DNA from: Paraburkholderia sp. BL9I2N2
GTDB lineage: Bacteria; Pseudomonadota; Gammaproteobacteria; Burkholderiales; Burkholderiaceae
Reading direction: 5' to 3'
Length of the DNA stretch: 64,000 bases
Assembly (NCBI RefSeq): GCF_004339745.1
Contig: NZ_SMGP01000002.1
Location: 1,550,001-1,614,000 of the forward strand
Shown here piece after piece: positions 52,876 through 61,440 of the stretch (position 1 is its first letter; every line of letters begins with the position of its first letter). The position numbers and the translations under genes are program-made. The notes under the pieces were generated by a model that was given only the letters and a program-made list of their open reading frames with translations, did not search any database and had not been told where the DNA came from.

Positions 52876-53460
52876 ATGCCGAAACCTTCACACAAAGACA
52901 CGCTGATCGCCGAAGGCATGCGCGTCATCCACGAATTCGGCTTCAACGGCGCGAGCGTGCGGGACATCGTCAAGGCGGCGGGCGTGCCGCATGGCTCGTT
53001 CACGAACCACTTCACGTCGAAGGAAGCATTCGGCCTCGAAGTGATCGAACTGTATCTCGACCGGGCACAGGCCGAGATGCGCGAGACGCTGCTCAACGAC
53101 GAACTGAAACCGCTATTTCGTCTCAGCAAATACATCGACGTGCATATCCGGCTCATCAGCCAGAACGATTCGCGCAATGGCTGCCTGCTGGGCAATTTCG
53201 CCGCCGACTCGAGCGACAGCGAAGCGATCCGCTCGCGGCTCAATGCGATCTTCGCCGAAATCGAAAAGTCCGTTCTGTATTGCCTGCGAGCCGCTGTCAC
53301 GGCGCGCGAGGTGCGAGCCGATACGAACTGCGAGCAACTCGCCACCTTCATCGTATCGTCGATGCAAGGCGCGTTTCTGCTCGCCAAAGCGCAGCGCGAT
53401 CCGGCGCCGGTCGTCAATCTGAAGGAAGTGCTGTTTTCCAGCGTTTTGCAGCGGGCCTGA
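52876..53460 (+). CDS. TetR/AcrR-family transcriptional regulator
   Basis: 194 residues from ATG 52876. The HTH spans IHEFGFNGASVRDIVKAAGVPHGSFTNHFTSKEAF, positions about 18-52, with the helix-3 PHGSFTNHFTSKE that is characteristic of the clade repressing reductase and dehydrogenase genes. The ligand-binding part holds NGCLLGNFAADSSD, the TetR_C_11-like motif with a Cys near the pocket. It follows the Gfo gene by 78 bases and precedes a LysR gene by 13 bases. Confidence 0.92.
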   Translation: MPKPSHKDTLIAEGMRVIHEFGFNGASVRDIVKAAGVPHGSFTNHFTSKEAFGLEVIELYLDRAQAEMRETLLNDELKPLFRLSKYIDVHIRLISQNDSRNGCLLGNFAADSSDSEAIRSRLNAIFAEIEKSVLYCLRAAVTAREVRADTNCEQLATFIVSSMQGAFLLAKAQRDPAPVVNLKEVLFSSVLQRA

Positions 53461-53473
53461 CAAGGAGCTCCCG

Positions 53474-54490
53474 ATGACGCCGCCCAATCACGCAGGCCGT
53501 CCTGCCGCAGTCACGGCGCGTTCAACGACGCCGGCTGCTACCGGCGAGAGCGGCGCTTCGCAGGGTGCGATGGACCGGTTCGGTTCGCTCAACGTGTTCG
53601 TGCGCGCCGCCGAAACCCGCAGCTTCACTGAAGCGGGCCGCCAGTTGGGCATTTCGTCGTCGGCGGTCGGCAAGGCGATCTCGCGGCTCGAAGGACGGCT
53701 CGGCGTGCGCCTCTTTCACCGCAGCACGCGCAGCATCGCGTTGACGCCCGAGGGCGCGACCTTTCTGACGCGCTGCCAGCGCATCATCGGAGAAATCGAA
53801 GCGGCCGAGACCGAACTGGCGCTCGCCAATTCCGCGCCACGCGGACTGCTGCGCGTCAGTATGCCCATGGTGAGCACGCTGATGATGCCGGTGATCGGCG
53901 CGTTTATGAAGGAGTATCCAGATATCACGCTCGATATCGATTTCTCTGATCGCATGGTCGATGTGATCGAGGAAGGGTTTGATGTCGTGACCCGCACCGG
54001 CGACGTGGCAGACTCGGCGCTCGTCACGCGCGCGATGGGCACGTACCGGCATGTGATCGTCGGCTCGCCCGCTTACTTCGAGCAGCGTGGTGTGCCTGGC
54101 GAACCCGAGCAACTGCGCGACCACGCCTGCCTGCAACATCGTTTTCCGACCACCAACAAACTGCGCCGCTGGCCGCTGAGCCGCGATGGCGAAACGCTGG
54201 ACATCGACCTTCCAACGGTGGCCATCGCCACTGCCATCGAGCCTTTGACCATGCTTGCCGAACAAGACCTGGGCTTTGCTTGCGTGCCCGACTTCACGAT
54301 ACGTGCGCAGCTCGCGCGAGGCTCGCTGGTTGCCGTGCTGCAACCGTACACGGATACGCCTACCGTGTTTCGCGCGCTGTGGCCGTCCGGGCGTCAGATC
54401 TCGCCTAAGGCGCGAGTCTTCGTCGATTTTCTGAGCGAGCATCTGTTTCCTGTCTCCGCTGCGGCGGCACGTGGCGCTGGCCGCGCTTGA
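53474..54490 (+). CDS. LysR-family transcriptional regulator
   Basis: 338 residues from ATG 53474, chosen because AAGGAG lies 7 bases upstream. This gives a 32-residue Ala/Pro-rich extension before the family start MDRFGSLNVFVRAAETRSFTE at 53570. HTH: EAGRQLGISSSAVGKAISRLEGRLG. The effector domain starts at GLLRVSMP and ends SPKARVFVDFLSEHL. The tight spacing to the TetR gene suggests co-transcription; it converges on the second OYE gene, a possible target. Confidence 0.9.
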   Translation: MTPPNHAGRPAAVTARSTTPAATGESGASQGAMDRFGSLNVFVRAAETRSFTEAGRQLGISSSAVGKAISRLEGRLGVRLFHRSTRSIALTPEGATFLTRCQRIIGEIEAAETELALANSAPRGLLRVSMPMVSTLMMPVIGAFMKEYPDITLDIDFSDRMVDVIEEGFDVVTRTGDVADSALVTRAMGTYRHVIVGSPAYFEQRGVPGEPEQLRDHACLQHRFPTTNKLRRWPLSRDGETLDIDLPTVAIATAIEPLTMLAEQDLGFACVPDFTIRAQLARGSLVAVLQPYTDTPTVFRALWPSGRQISPKARVFVDFLSEHLFPVSAAAARGAGRA

Positions 54491-54539
54491 GTGGACGATC
54501 CGCGCTCGAGACTCTTCACCGCGTACTGCCTCGCACGAA

Positions 54540-54580
54540 AAAGCCGGCGTATTCATCAACTCACTGAACACGCCGGCTTT
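54540..54580. terminator. Bidirectional hairpin between LysR and OYE genes
   Basis: AAAGCCGGCGT (54540-54550) and ACGCCGGCTTT (54570-54580) form a perfect 11-bp stem with a 19-base loop; A- and T-rich ends suit termination in both directions. It lies between the convergent stops. Confidence 0.75.
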
Positions 54581-54609
54581 CACAACATCCGCTTCGACAA
54601 GCAACGAGC

Positions 54610-55719
54610 TTATGCGCTCACCGCCTCTTCTTCATAAAACGGATAGTCCGTGTAGCCCACTTCCGTGCCGCCGAAAAACGTCGGCCGATCGTACGTATTG
54701 AGGGGCAACTTGCGGCGCAACCGCTCCGGCAAATCCGGATTGGCGATGAAATCGCGGCCGAACGCGACGAGATCGGCATCTCCATCAACAAGAATCGCTT
54801 CCGCCGAATCGCCCTTAAAACCACCCGCAGCGATGATCGTCCCCGCGTAGTGCTGGCGGATCGTCTGCGCGGCGACCGGGTTCGGATCGCGGCTTTCATC
54901 TTCGACATTGCCGGCAATGCGCGGCTCGATCAGGTGCAGATACGCGAGATCGAGCTTGGCCAACTCGGCCGCAACGTAGGTGAAGAGACCGACCGGATCG
55001 CTGTCCGACATATCGCCCCACGACCCGCTCGGTCCGAGACGCACGGCGACCTTGTTGCTGCCCCACACGGAAATCACCGCACGGGTGGCCTCCATCAAAA
55101 AGCGCGCGCGATTCTCGAACGACCCGCCATAGGCGTCCGTGCGCTTGTTGCTGCCATCTTGCAAGAACTGGTCGAACAGATAGCCGTTCGCAGCGTGCAA
55201 TTCGACGCCGTCGAAGCCCGCCTTCACGCCGCGTTCAGCCGCCGTGCGAAAACTCTCGACGATCGCCGCAATCTCGTCGATCTCCAGCGCGCGGTTCGGC
55301 GTGTTCGGAATCCAGCCGGCGTTGGTATAAGCGACGCCGCCGTGCAGCACTTCCGACGGGCCCACCGGCCGGCGTCCTTCAGGCTGCAATTCGGCATTCG
55401 ACTGACGTCCTGCGTGATACAGCTGCAGGAAGATCTTGCCGCCTTTCGCGTGCACCGCATCGGTGACTTCGCGCCAGCCGGCGATCTGGCTGTCGTCGTA
55501 AAGGCCGGGGGCGCCGAGGTAGCCGTTGCCATCGGGCGCGGCAGTCGTCGCCTCGCCGATCAGCAATGCGCCCGCGGAAGTGCGCTGCGCGTAATACTCG
55601 GCCATCAGGCGACCGGGGCGCGCGCCGTCTTCGGCACGCATGCGGGTCAGCGGTGCGAGCACGACGCGGTGTGCGAATTCATAAGGTCCTACTTTGACGG
55701 GGGTAAACAGCTTGCTCAT
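54610..55719 (-). CDS. Alkene reductase, Old Yellow Enzyme family (second copy)
   Basis: 369 residues. It aligns without gaps to the enzyme at 267-1400 through at least residue 180, keeping His175, Asn178 and Tyr180 (HAANGY), APLTRMR and the C-terminal IIAAGGF and LVAFGRDF. It is therefore an ene-reductase paralogue. It lies downstream of an MFS exporter gene in the same direction, with two hairpins between, and close to two LysR genes. The paralogue pair may have different inducers or substrates. Confidence 0.93.
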   Translation of the reverse strand: MSKLFTPVKVGPYEFAHRVVLAPLTRMRAEDGARPGRLMAEYYAQRTSAGALLIGEATTAAPDGNGYLGAPGLYDDSQIAGWREVTDAVHAKGGKIFLQLYHAGRQSNAELQPEGRRPVGPSEVLHGGVAYTNAGWIPNTPNRALEIDEIAAIVESFRTAAERGVKAGFDGVELHAANGYLFDQFLQDGSNKRTDAYGGSFENRARFLMEATRAVISVWGSNKVAVRLGPSGSWGDMSDSDPVGLFTYVAAELAKLDLAYLHLIEPRIAGNVEDESRDPNPVAAQTIRQHYAGTIIAAGGFKGDSAEAILVDGDADLVAFGRDFIANPDLPERLRRKLPLNTYDRPTFFGGTEVGYTDYPFYEEEAVSA

Positions 55720-55790
55720 GATGTTCTTTTCTCTTGAAGTCGATCCGGTGAATGATTGCCGCCGAGCGCTTCACGGCGCCGACCGGCGTT

Positions 55791-55801
55791 GATTGACAAT
55801 C
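55791..55801. promoter_or_regulatory. Palindrome in the upstream region of the second OYE gene
   Basis: GATTG-A-CAATC is a perfect 11-bp palindrome, 72 bases before the OYE start on the minus strand. A TATAGA-like -10 lies next to it. It is a candidate operator for one of the neighbouring LysR proteins. Confidence 0.4.
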
Positions 55802-55808
55802 TATAGGC

Positions 55809-55854
55809 GCGGCCCGCGCAGAAAAACGGGCCGCTGCTCCGAAGACTTCGGAGC
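55809..55854. repeat. Two adjacent hairpins between MFS exporter and OYE genes
   Basis: GCGGCCCG/CGGGCCGC (55809-55834, 10-base loop) and GCTCCGAA/TTCGGAGC (55836-55854, 3-base loop) are both perfect 8-bp stems, one base apart. On the minus strand the second forms first after the MFS gene, and GTTTTTC follows it, so they may be a terminator/attenuator pair. Confidence 0.55.
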
Positions 55855-55954
55855 GTGCAGTCCGCAATGCGCCGAAACCCTTGCGCCTGCTGGACTGCAC
55901 TCCCATCACCGATTGTTTGGATTGCGCGGCAACTGTGTTTCAACAGCGTGCCGG

Positions 55955-57214
55955 CTACTTGACGAGCACGTCCTTCAGGCTCGCGTGACGCGTGCTGAAC
56001 GTCATGATTACGAGCATGCTCAGCACAGCTAGCAAGCCGCCGAAGTGCATCGTCGAGGCGATGCTGAGGTGATCGACCACCGCGCCGCCGGCCAGCGAGC
56101 CGAGCGCGATCGAAGTCTGCACGGTGCTGACGAACATCGACGAACCGGCTTCAGGGCGGTCCGGCGAAGTCCATTGCATCCAGATGCTCAGGCTCAGCGG
56201 GATCGCGCCGTACGCGATGCCCCACGCCATCACCGCGGCGATCACACCCACACGCGAGATTTGCAGCATCGGCAACGCGAACAAGGTGAGCGCCATCAGC
56301 GCGCTCAACATCAGCAGCGAGACCTTCAGATGGCGCGTCACTACAGCGGAAACCGCGAAATTCGCAGCGAAGCCGACCACGCCGAAACCGAGCAACAGCG
56401 CCGTGACCCACGACGGACCGAACGCCGCATTGCGCTCGAGGAACGGCGCGATGTACGTATAGGCCGCGAAGTGCGCGCCGAACAGCAGCCCGACCAGCCA
56501 CAGACTGCGGCGCACGTTCGAGCGTTGCAGCATGGCGCGGAAGTCGTTCATGCGGATTGCGGACTTGGGCGGCAGCGACGGCAGAAATACGGCCTGCGCG
56601 GCCAACGCGACGGCCGCGAGCACCGAAGTCGCGAGGAACGACATGCGCCACGAACTCAAATCGGCGATCAAGGTGCCGAGCGGCACGCCGATCACCGTCG
56701 CCAGCGTGATGCCCATGAAAATCGTCGCGCCAGCGCGGGCAGCCTGGTCCTCGCGCACGAGTTGCCCCGACGCGCCGAGCGCGACGGTCCAGAACCCGCC
56801 GAGGCTTGCGCCCAGCAACGCGCGGCCCACCAGCATCACGGCGAAGCTCGGTGCGATTGCGGAGATCACGTTCGACGCGAGCAGCAGCACGGCCAGCAGC
56901 AACAGGATCAAACGGCGGTTGATGCGGCCCGCGGCAAGCAGCAGCGCCGGCGCCGAGATCGCGGCGATGATGCCCGGCGTCGTCACCATCAGTCCTGCTG
57001 TGCCGGGCGTGACGCCGAGATCGTACGCGATCTGCGGCAACAAGCCGACGGGCATGTACTCCGTGGCGACGAAAGCGAACGAGCCGACCGCGACGGATAA
57101 AACCGCGGCCCATGACGGTCCGCGCGTGGCCGCCGCCACAGTCGGCATGAGCGGCGTACCGTCGCTCGCGAGTGCCGGTCTCGCGGACGAGCTGGCAAGT
57201 TGATTGGCATCCAT
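55955..57214 (-). CDS. MFS transporter, DHA1 type (AraJ-like efflux)
   Basis: 419 residues with 12 helices after a ~35-residue polar head. GSFAFVATEYMPVGLLPQIAYDLGVTPG (residues about 43-70) is the DHA1 entry motif, and RALLGASLGGFWTVALGASGQLV matches the motif C-like region. GGAG lies 9 bases before the ATG. It is divergent from the LysR gene at 57400 and upstream of the OYE gene, making a regulator/exporter/reductase module. Substrate is unknown. Confidence 0.88.
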   Translation of the reverse strand: MDANQLASSSARPALASDGTPLMPTVAAATRGPSWAAVLSVAVGSFAFVATEYMPVGLLPQIAYDLGVTPGTAGLMVTTPGIIAAISAPALLLAAGRINRRLILLLLAVLLLASNVISAIAPSFAVMLVGRALLGASLGGFWTVALGASGQLVREDQAARAGATIFMGITLATVIGVPLGTLIADLSSWRMSFLATSVLAAVALAAQAVFLPSLPPKSAIRMNDFRAMLQRSNVRRSLWLVGLLFGAHFAAYTYIAPFLERNAAFGPSWVTALLLGFGVVGFAANFAVSAVVTRHLKVSLLMLSALMALTLFALPMLQISRVGVIAAVMAWGIAYGAIPLSLSIWMQWTSPDRPEAGSSMFVSTVQTSIALGSLAGGAVVDHLSIASTMHFGGLLAVLSMLVIMTFSTRHASLKDVLVK

Positions 57215-57228
57215 GGATGTTTCTCCGA

Positions 57229-57241
57229 TTCAGACATTGAA
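57229..57241. promoter_or_regulatory. Candidate LysR operator between MFS and LysR genes
   Basis: TTCA-GACAT-TGAA is a 4-bp inverted repeat of 13 bp, 15 bases before the MFS ATG. Confidence 0.35.
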
Positions 57242-57399
57242 ATTGAGGGCATTGCGTCCTGAACGCAGAGTAGGAGGATCGATGGGGAATGTGGCTCCCC
57301 TTCACCGCGACAGACGGGCGACGCGCTATCATCGGAGCGCGACGGATCGCGCGAAGCCGCTCATCCACGTTGCACACACCCGTTGGGGAGGATCTCGAC

Positions 57400-58317
57400 T
57401 TGGCGCTCGGCAACATCAACGACATCGCGACCTTCGTCACCGTGGTCAAGGCCGGCAGTTTTACGTCGGCGGGGCAGCAACTCGGGATCACGCGCTCGGC
57501 GGTCGGCAAGATCATTGCCCGTCTCGAAGCACGCTTGCAGGTGCGCCTGCTGCATCGAACGCCGCATAGTCTGGGACTCACGGACGACGGCTCCGTGTTT
57601 TACGCGCGCTGCACGCAGATTCTCGAAGACCTCGAAGAGACCGAGACGGCCATGGCGGTACGCAGCGGGACGCCGGCAGGCACGTTACGCATCAGCCTGC
57701 CGATTGCGCTCGGTCACCGCCAGGTGTTGCCGATCATCACGTCGTTTCTTGAACGCTGGCCGGCGGTCAGCGCCGAGGTCAGCTTCACGGACCGCTTCGT
57801 CGATCTCGTCGACGAGGGGATCGACGTCGCCATCCGCGTCGGCGAACCGAAACCGGACTCGCGGCTCATCGCCCGCACGGTGGCCACGCAAAAGCTGATC
57901 ACGTGTGCGTCGCCGGCTTATCTGGCGAAGCGCGGCGCGCCGCTCTCGCCGCTCGATCTCGCGCACCATGAGTGCCTGCAATTCGTCAGCCTGGGACGAC
58001 CGCAACCGTGGCTCTTTGCCGGCGTCGAGCAACAGGTCGTGGAAACCGGCGGCAGATTGAAGATGGACAGCGCCGAGGCTCTAATCGGCGCGGCGGTGAA
58101 AGGCGTGGGCATCATCAATCTGCCCACCTATCTGGTCGCGAGCGAAATCCGCCAAGATCGCTTGCAACCGTTGCTGCAATCGTTCGCAGCGCAGGCGCTG
58201 CCGATTCGCGCGATCTATCCGACGCGCCGGCACCTGACTCCGAAAGTGCGGCTTTTCATCGATGAGTTGATCGAAGCGTGGCAGCCGGTGCCGCCTTGGG
58301 AAGAAGCGGACGCCTGA
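57400..58317 (+). CDS. LysR-family transcriptional regulator
   Basis: 305 residues from a TTG at 57400 with GGAGG 8 bases upstream; the frame runs upstream to 57289 without homology. The HTH TSAGQQLGITRSAVGKIIARLEARLQ (about 20-45) is followed by GTLRISLPIALGHRQVLP and a C-terminal TPKVRLFIDELIEAW. Sequence is close in style to the LysR protein at 53474. Divergence from the MFS gene makes the exporter, and perhaps the downstream OYE, its target. Confidence 0.92.
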   Translation: MALGNINDIATFVTVVKAGSFTSAGQQLGITRSAVGKIIARLEARLQVRLLHRTPHSLGLTDDGSVFYARCTQILEDLEETETAMAVRSGTPAGTLRISLPIALGHRQVLPIITSFLERWPAVSAEVSFTDRFVDLVDEGIDVAIRVGEPKPDSRLIARTVATQKLITCASPAYLAKRGAPLSPLDLAHHECLQFVSLGRPQPWLFAGVEQQVVETGGRLKMDSAEALIGAAVKGVGIINLPTYLVASEIRQDRLQPLLQSFAAQALPIRAIYPTRRHLTPKVRLFIDELIEAWQPVPPWEEADA

Positions 58318-58336
58318 AGGCGGCCGCATTCGCGTA

Positions 58337-58651
58337 CTACGCGGTCGGCGCCTCGACATCGAGATCCATCAACGACGAACTCAGCGACTTGCCGTGTGCG
58401 TCGAGTGCGAGCGAACGCGTCACGCCGCCGCCGAGCGCATTGCCCAGCACGAAGTTGAACGCGGCAATCGCGGGCAGGTCGTAGCGCGCCACCTCGCCCT
58501 GCACTACATCACGCAGATGCGCTTTGACCCGCTCCGGCGTGAGCACCGTGCATAGATGTTCATAGTTCTTCGCGTCATAGCAGATCACCGAGATGTTCAG
58601 CGTATTGCCTTTGTCGCCGGTACGCGAATGAGCCAGCTCACGTAATTTCAT
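58337..58651 (-). CDS. AtuA-like small subunit (ferredoxin-fold domain)
   Basis: 104 residues. It matches the AtuA-like C-terminal domain: LRELAHSRTGDKGNTLNISVICYD, TPERVKAHLRDVV, then a NFVLGNALGGGVTRSLALDAHGK motif, positions about 67-88. In many bacteria this domain is fused to the DUF1446 (AtuA) domain; here it is separate. The ATG lies one base after the large-subunit TGA (TGAGATG), so translation is coupled and a hetero-complex is likely. Activity is not known. Confidence 0.87.
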   Translation of the reverse strand: MKLRELAHSRTGDKGNTLNISVICYDAKNYEHLCTVLTPERVKAHLRDVVQGEVARYDLPAIAAFNFVLGNALGGGVTRSLALDAHGKSLSSSLMDLDVEAPTA

Positions 58652-58652
58652 C

Positions 58653-60026
58653 TCACGCCTCCACCATCGAGAATGCCGGCGTCACATGCTCGCGCGGCAG
58701 TAAAACCGATTGCACCGCGACGACTTCGCGCGCCAACTTCGTGACGCCGCCTCCGCCTGCCGGACCATTGGTGTAAAGCGTCTCCACCTCGTTGCCGATC
58801 CGCACCGCTTCCGCGAGCGAAGCCGTGCGCCCCGCCACTCGCGCACGCACCTCATACGGCTCCGCATAACCGGCAACCGCCGTTTCGCCATGCAATGCGT
58901 TCACGCCGATCAGATCGAAGCGCAATTCACGCGTCTGCACGCCGGTCAGCGTGAGCCGTTCCCGCACGATATCGAGTGCGAGCCGCGCGCGCGCCAACGC
59001 GCCAGGACCGCCGTACGAGATTTGCCCTTCGCCGATATAACCATCGAAGTAAGCAACCGAAACCTTCAGCGTATGCGTGCGCGGCGTGCCTCGGCCGCCG
59101 CTCACGCGAACGCGATCCGGCGCTTCCTGCGCGACACGCACCTGTGAGAAATCCGCGACCACATCCGGTTGCAGATAGCGCTGCGGGTCATGAATCTCAT
59201 ACAGCAGTTGCTCCTTGCAGGTCGCCTCGGTGACTCGTCCGCCGGCTTGAGCGAGCTTGGTGACGACCACCGCGCCGTCCGGCCCGACTTCGGCAATCGG
59301 AAAGCCGAGTCTCGCCAGGTCAGGAACATCCTTGAAGCCCGGATCCGCAAAATAGCCGCCAGTGATTTGCCCCGCGCATTCGAGCAGATGGCCGATCACC
59401 GTCGCCTGCCCGAGCGTCTGCCAGTCTTCCATGCGCCAGCCGAATTCGTGAATCAGCGGCGCGACGAACAGCGACGGATCGGCCACGCGTCCGGTCAACA
59501 CGATCTGCGCGCCGGCCGCGAGCGCATCGACGATCGCGCTCGCGCCGAGATACGCATTCGCGGACACGAGCCGATCCTTGTAGTCCGACACACGCTCTCC
59601 GGATTCCACGAAGCAGAAATCGCCCTGACGAACGACGTCGAGTACGTCGTCGCCGGTGACCGCTGCGATCTTCACCTCGCCAAGCCCTAGCGAGCGCGCG
59701 ATCTCCGCGGTCTTGCGCGCCGCCGCGAGCGGATTCGCCGCGCCCATGTTCGAAATGATCCGCACGCCGTTGCGCAACGCGGCGGGCAGCACCGCCTTCA
59801 TGCGCGTTTCGAGCAACGGGTCGTAGCCGAGCTGCGGGTCCTTGCTGCGCGCCTGCTGCGCGATCGCAATCGTGCGCTCCGCGAGGCACTCGAAGACGAG
59901 GTAATCGAGCGCGCCGTGCTCCGCCAGTTCGACGGCGGGTTCGATACGGTCGCCGGAATAACCCGCGCCCGCGCCGATGCGCACGGTCCGTTGAGATTGA
60001 GTGGCTGTCATGCTGGTCACATCCAT
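58653..60026 (-). CDS. AtuA/DUF1446 family large subunit
   Basis: 457 residues from ATG 60026 (or 452 from ATG 60011). DUF1446 proteins, named after AtuA of acyclic terpene use, are of uncertain chemistry. Visible features are RIGAGAGYSGDRIEPAVELAE near residue 16, LETRMKAVLP, IISNMGAANP and ALHGETAVAG near 390. It follows the CitMHS transporter gene by ten bases and precedes the small subunit by one. The tight three-gene operon suggests it acts on the imported carboxylate. No gnl/liu or acyl-CoA carboxylase genes of terpene breakdown are present. Confidence 0.9.
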   Translation of the reverse strand: MDVTSMTATQSQRTVRIGAGAGYSGDRIEPAVELAEHGALDYLVFECLAERTIAIAQQARSKDPQLGYDPLLETRMKAVLPAALRNGVRIISNMGAANPLAAARKTAEIARSLGLGEVKIAAVTGDDVLDVVRQGDFCFVESGERVSDYKDRLVSANAYLGASAIVDALAAGAQIVLTGRVADPSLFVAPLIHEFGWRMEDWQTLGQATVIGHLLECAGQITGGYFADPGFKDVPDLARLGFPIAEVGPDGAVVVTKLAQAGGRVTEATCKEQLLYEIHDPQRYLQPDVVADFSQVRVAQEAPDRVRVSGGRGTPRTHTLKVSVAYFDGYIGEGQISYGGPGALARARLALDIVRERLTLTGVQTRELRFDLIGVNALHGETAVAGYAEPYEVRARVAGRTASLAEAVRIGNEVETLYTNGPAGGGGVTKLAREVVAVQSVLLPREHVTPAFSMVEA

Positions 60027-60036
60027 TCGGTGAAGC

Positions 60037-61341
60037 TCACAGTGAGAATATCCCCAGCGCGACGCAGGCGATCGTCATGACGATCGACGCGCCGAACAGC
60101 AAGGGGAACGTGAATTTCTGATGGTCGGCGAGATCGATCCCGCACAGGCCGACCACGAGGAAAGTGGCGGGTGTCAGCGGGCTGACTGGAAAGCCGGTGG
60201 TCATCTGGCCGAGCAACGCGGCCTGGCCGACGTGCACCGCGGGCACGCCGAGCTGGCCGGCCACTTCGGCGATCACCGGCAGCACGCCGAAATAGAACGA
60301 GTCGGGGTCGAACAACATGCTGAGCGGCATCGACAGCAAGCCGAGCGCAACGGGAATATGACTGGCCATCGCGGGCGGCACGAAACCGACCGCCGACTGC
60401 GCCATCGCCTTCAGCATGCCGCTGCCTTGCATCACGCCGGTGAACACGCCGGCCGCGAGCAGAATGCCGGCCATCATCAAGGCCGCGCGGGCATGCGCGT
60501 CGATCCGTTTGCGCTGCATGTCGACGTTCGGATAGTTCACCATCAGCGCGATGCACAGGCCGACCATGAACATCATCGCCGGCGGAATCTTCTCGCCCAT
60601 CACGACCATCGTGCCGAGCACAACCAGCGTCAGCACGATGTTGAACCAGAAGTTCTTTGGCCGGCGCAGCGCCTGTTCTTCGGGCGTCAGTTCGCGTTTA
60701 GGCATGGGCACCGAACCGCTCGCGGCCGTGAGACCGAGGCGTTTTTCCTCGCGCCGCCCGAGCCAGAACGCCATGCCGAACACGAATACGAGGCCGATCG
60801 CCTGCACCGGAATCAACGGATTGAACAGAGCCGAGATGGGCAGATGAAGCGAGGCGGAGGCGCGAATCATCGGCCCCGTCCACGGCAGAAAGTTGATGCC
60901 GGCCGCCATCGAAACCGCTGCGGCCAGCACGCGCCGGTCCATCTTCAGCCGATCGTAGAGCGGCAGCATGGCGGGAATCGTGACCAGAAAGCACACGGCG
61001 CCGGAGCCGTCCAGATGGATCAGCAGCGCGAGCAGCGTGGTGCCCATCACGATTCGCGTGGGCCGCGTGCCGACCGCGCGCAGAATGCGGTCGATGATCG
61101 GATCGAGCGTGCCCGCGTCGGTGATGGTGCCGAAATAAAGAATCGCGAACACGAACATGCCGACGACCGGCGCAAGACTCTTGAGCCCGTCGATCACGAA
61201 CTTGCTGGTCTGAAAACCGAAGCCGCCGATGAGCGACGCCGCAATCGGCACGATGATGAGCGCCACCAGCGGCGACATGCGTTTCGACAGAATCGCGCCG
61301 AGCAGCACGACGATGGTAGCGAGCCCCAGTAATGGCAGCAT
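60037..61341 (-). CDS. CitMHS-family citrate-type transporter
   Basis: 434 residues, 11-12 membrane helices. Members import citrate or other tricarboxylates as metal complexes with protons. FVFAILYFGTITDAGTLDPIIDRILR near residue 62, GTTLLALLIHLDGSGAVCFLVTIPAMLPLYDRL near 98 and GINFLPWTGPMIRASASLHL near 148 are family motifs; the C-terminal STL-like MPLSMLFDPDSFYFGVLPVI is also typical. It is the first gene of the AtuA operon, divergent from a LysR gene. The actual substrate may be a citrate analogue. Confidence 0.92.
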   Translation of the reverse strand: MLPLLGLATIVVLLGAILSKRMSPLVALIIVPIAASLIGGFGFQTSKFVIDGLKSLAPVVGMFVFAILYFGTITDAGTLDPIIDRILRAVGTRPTRIVMGTTLLALLIHLDGSGAVCFLVTIPAMLPLYDRLKMDRRVLAAAVSMAAGINFLPWTGPMIRASASLHLPISALFNPLIPVQAIGLVFVFGMAFWLGRREEKRLGLTAASGSVPMPKRELTPEEQALRRPKNFWFNIVLTLVVLGTMVVMGEKIPPAMMFMVGLCIALMVNYPNVDMQRKRIDAHARAALMMAGILLAAGVFTGVMQGSGMLKAMAQSAVGFVPPAMASHIPVALGLLSMPLSMLFDPDSFYFGVLPVIAEVAGQLGVPAVHVGQAALLGQMTTGFPVSPLTPATFLVVGLCGIDLADHQKFTFPLLFGASIVMTIACVALGIFSL

Positions 61342-61398
61342 GTGCTTGTCTCCGAGATTGTTTTTTACTGCGATCCAGCGTAAGTTCGAAGCGGCTAT

Positions 61399-61417
61399 AA
61401 ATCAATTGAAATGATTT
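61399..61417. promoter_or_regulatory. Candidate LysR operator between citMHS and LysR genes
   Basis: AAATCA-ATTGAAA-TGATTT is a perfect 6-bp inverted repeat with a 7-bp spacer (T-N11-A type), 24 bases before the LysR ATG in an AT-rich patch of the 99-base divergent gap. Confidence 0.6.
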
Positions 61418-61440
61418 GATCGCAGCAATTACAAACCATC

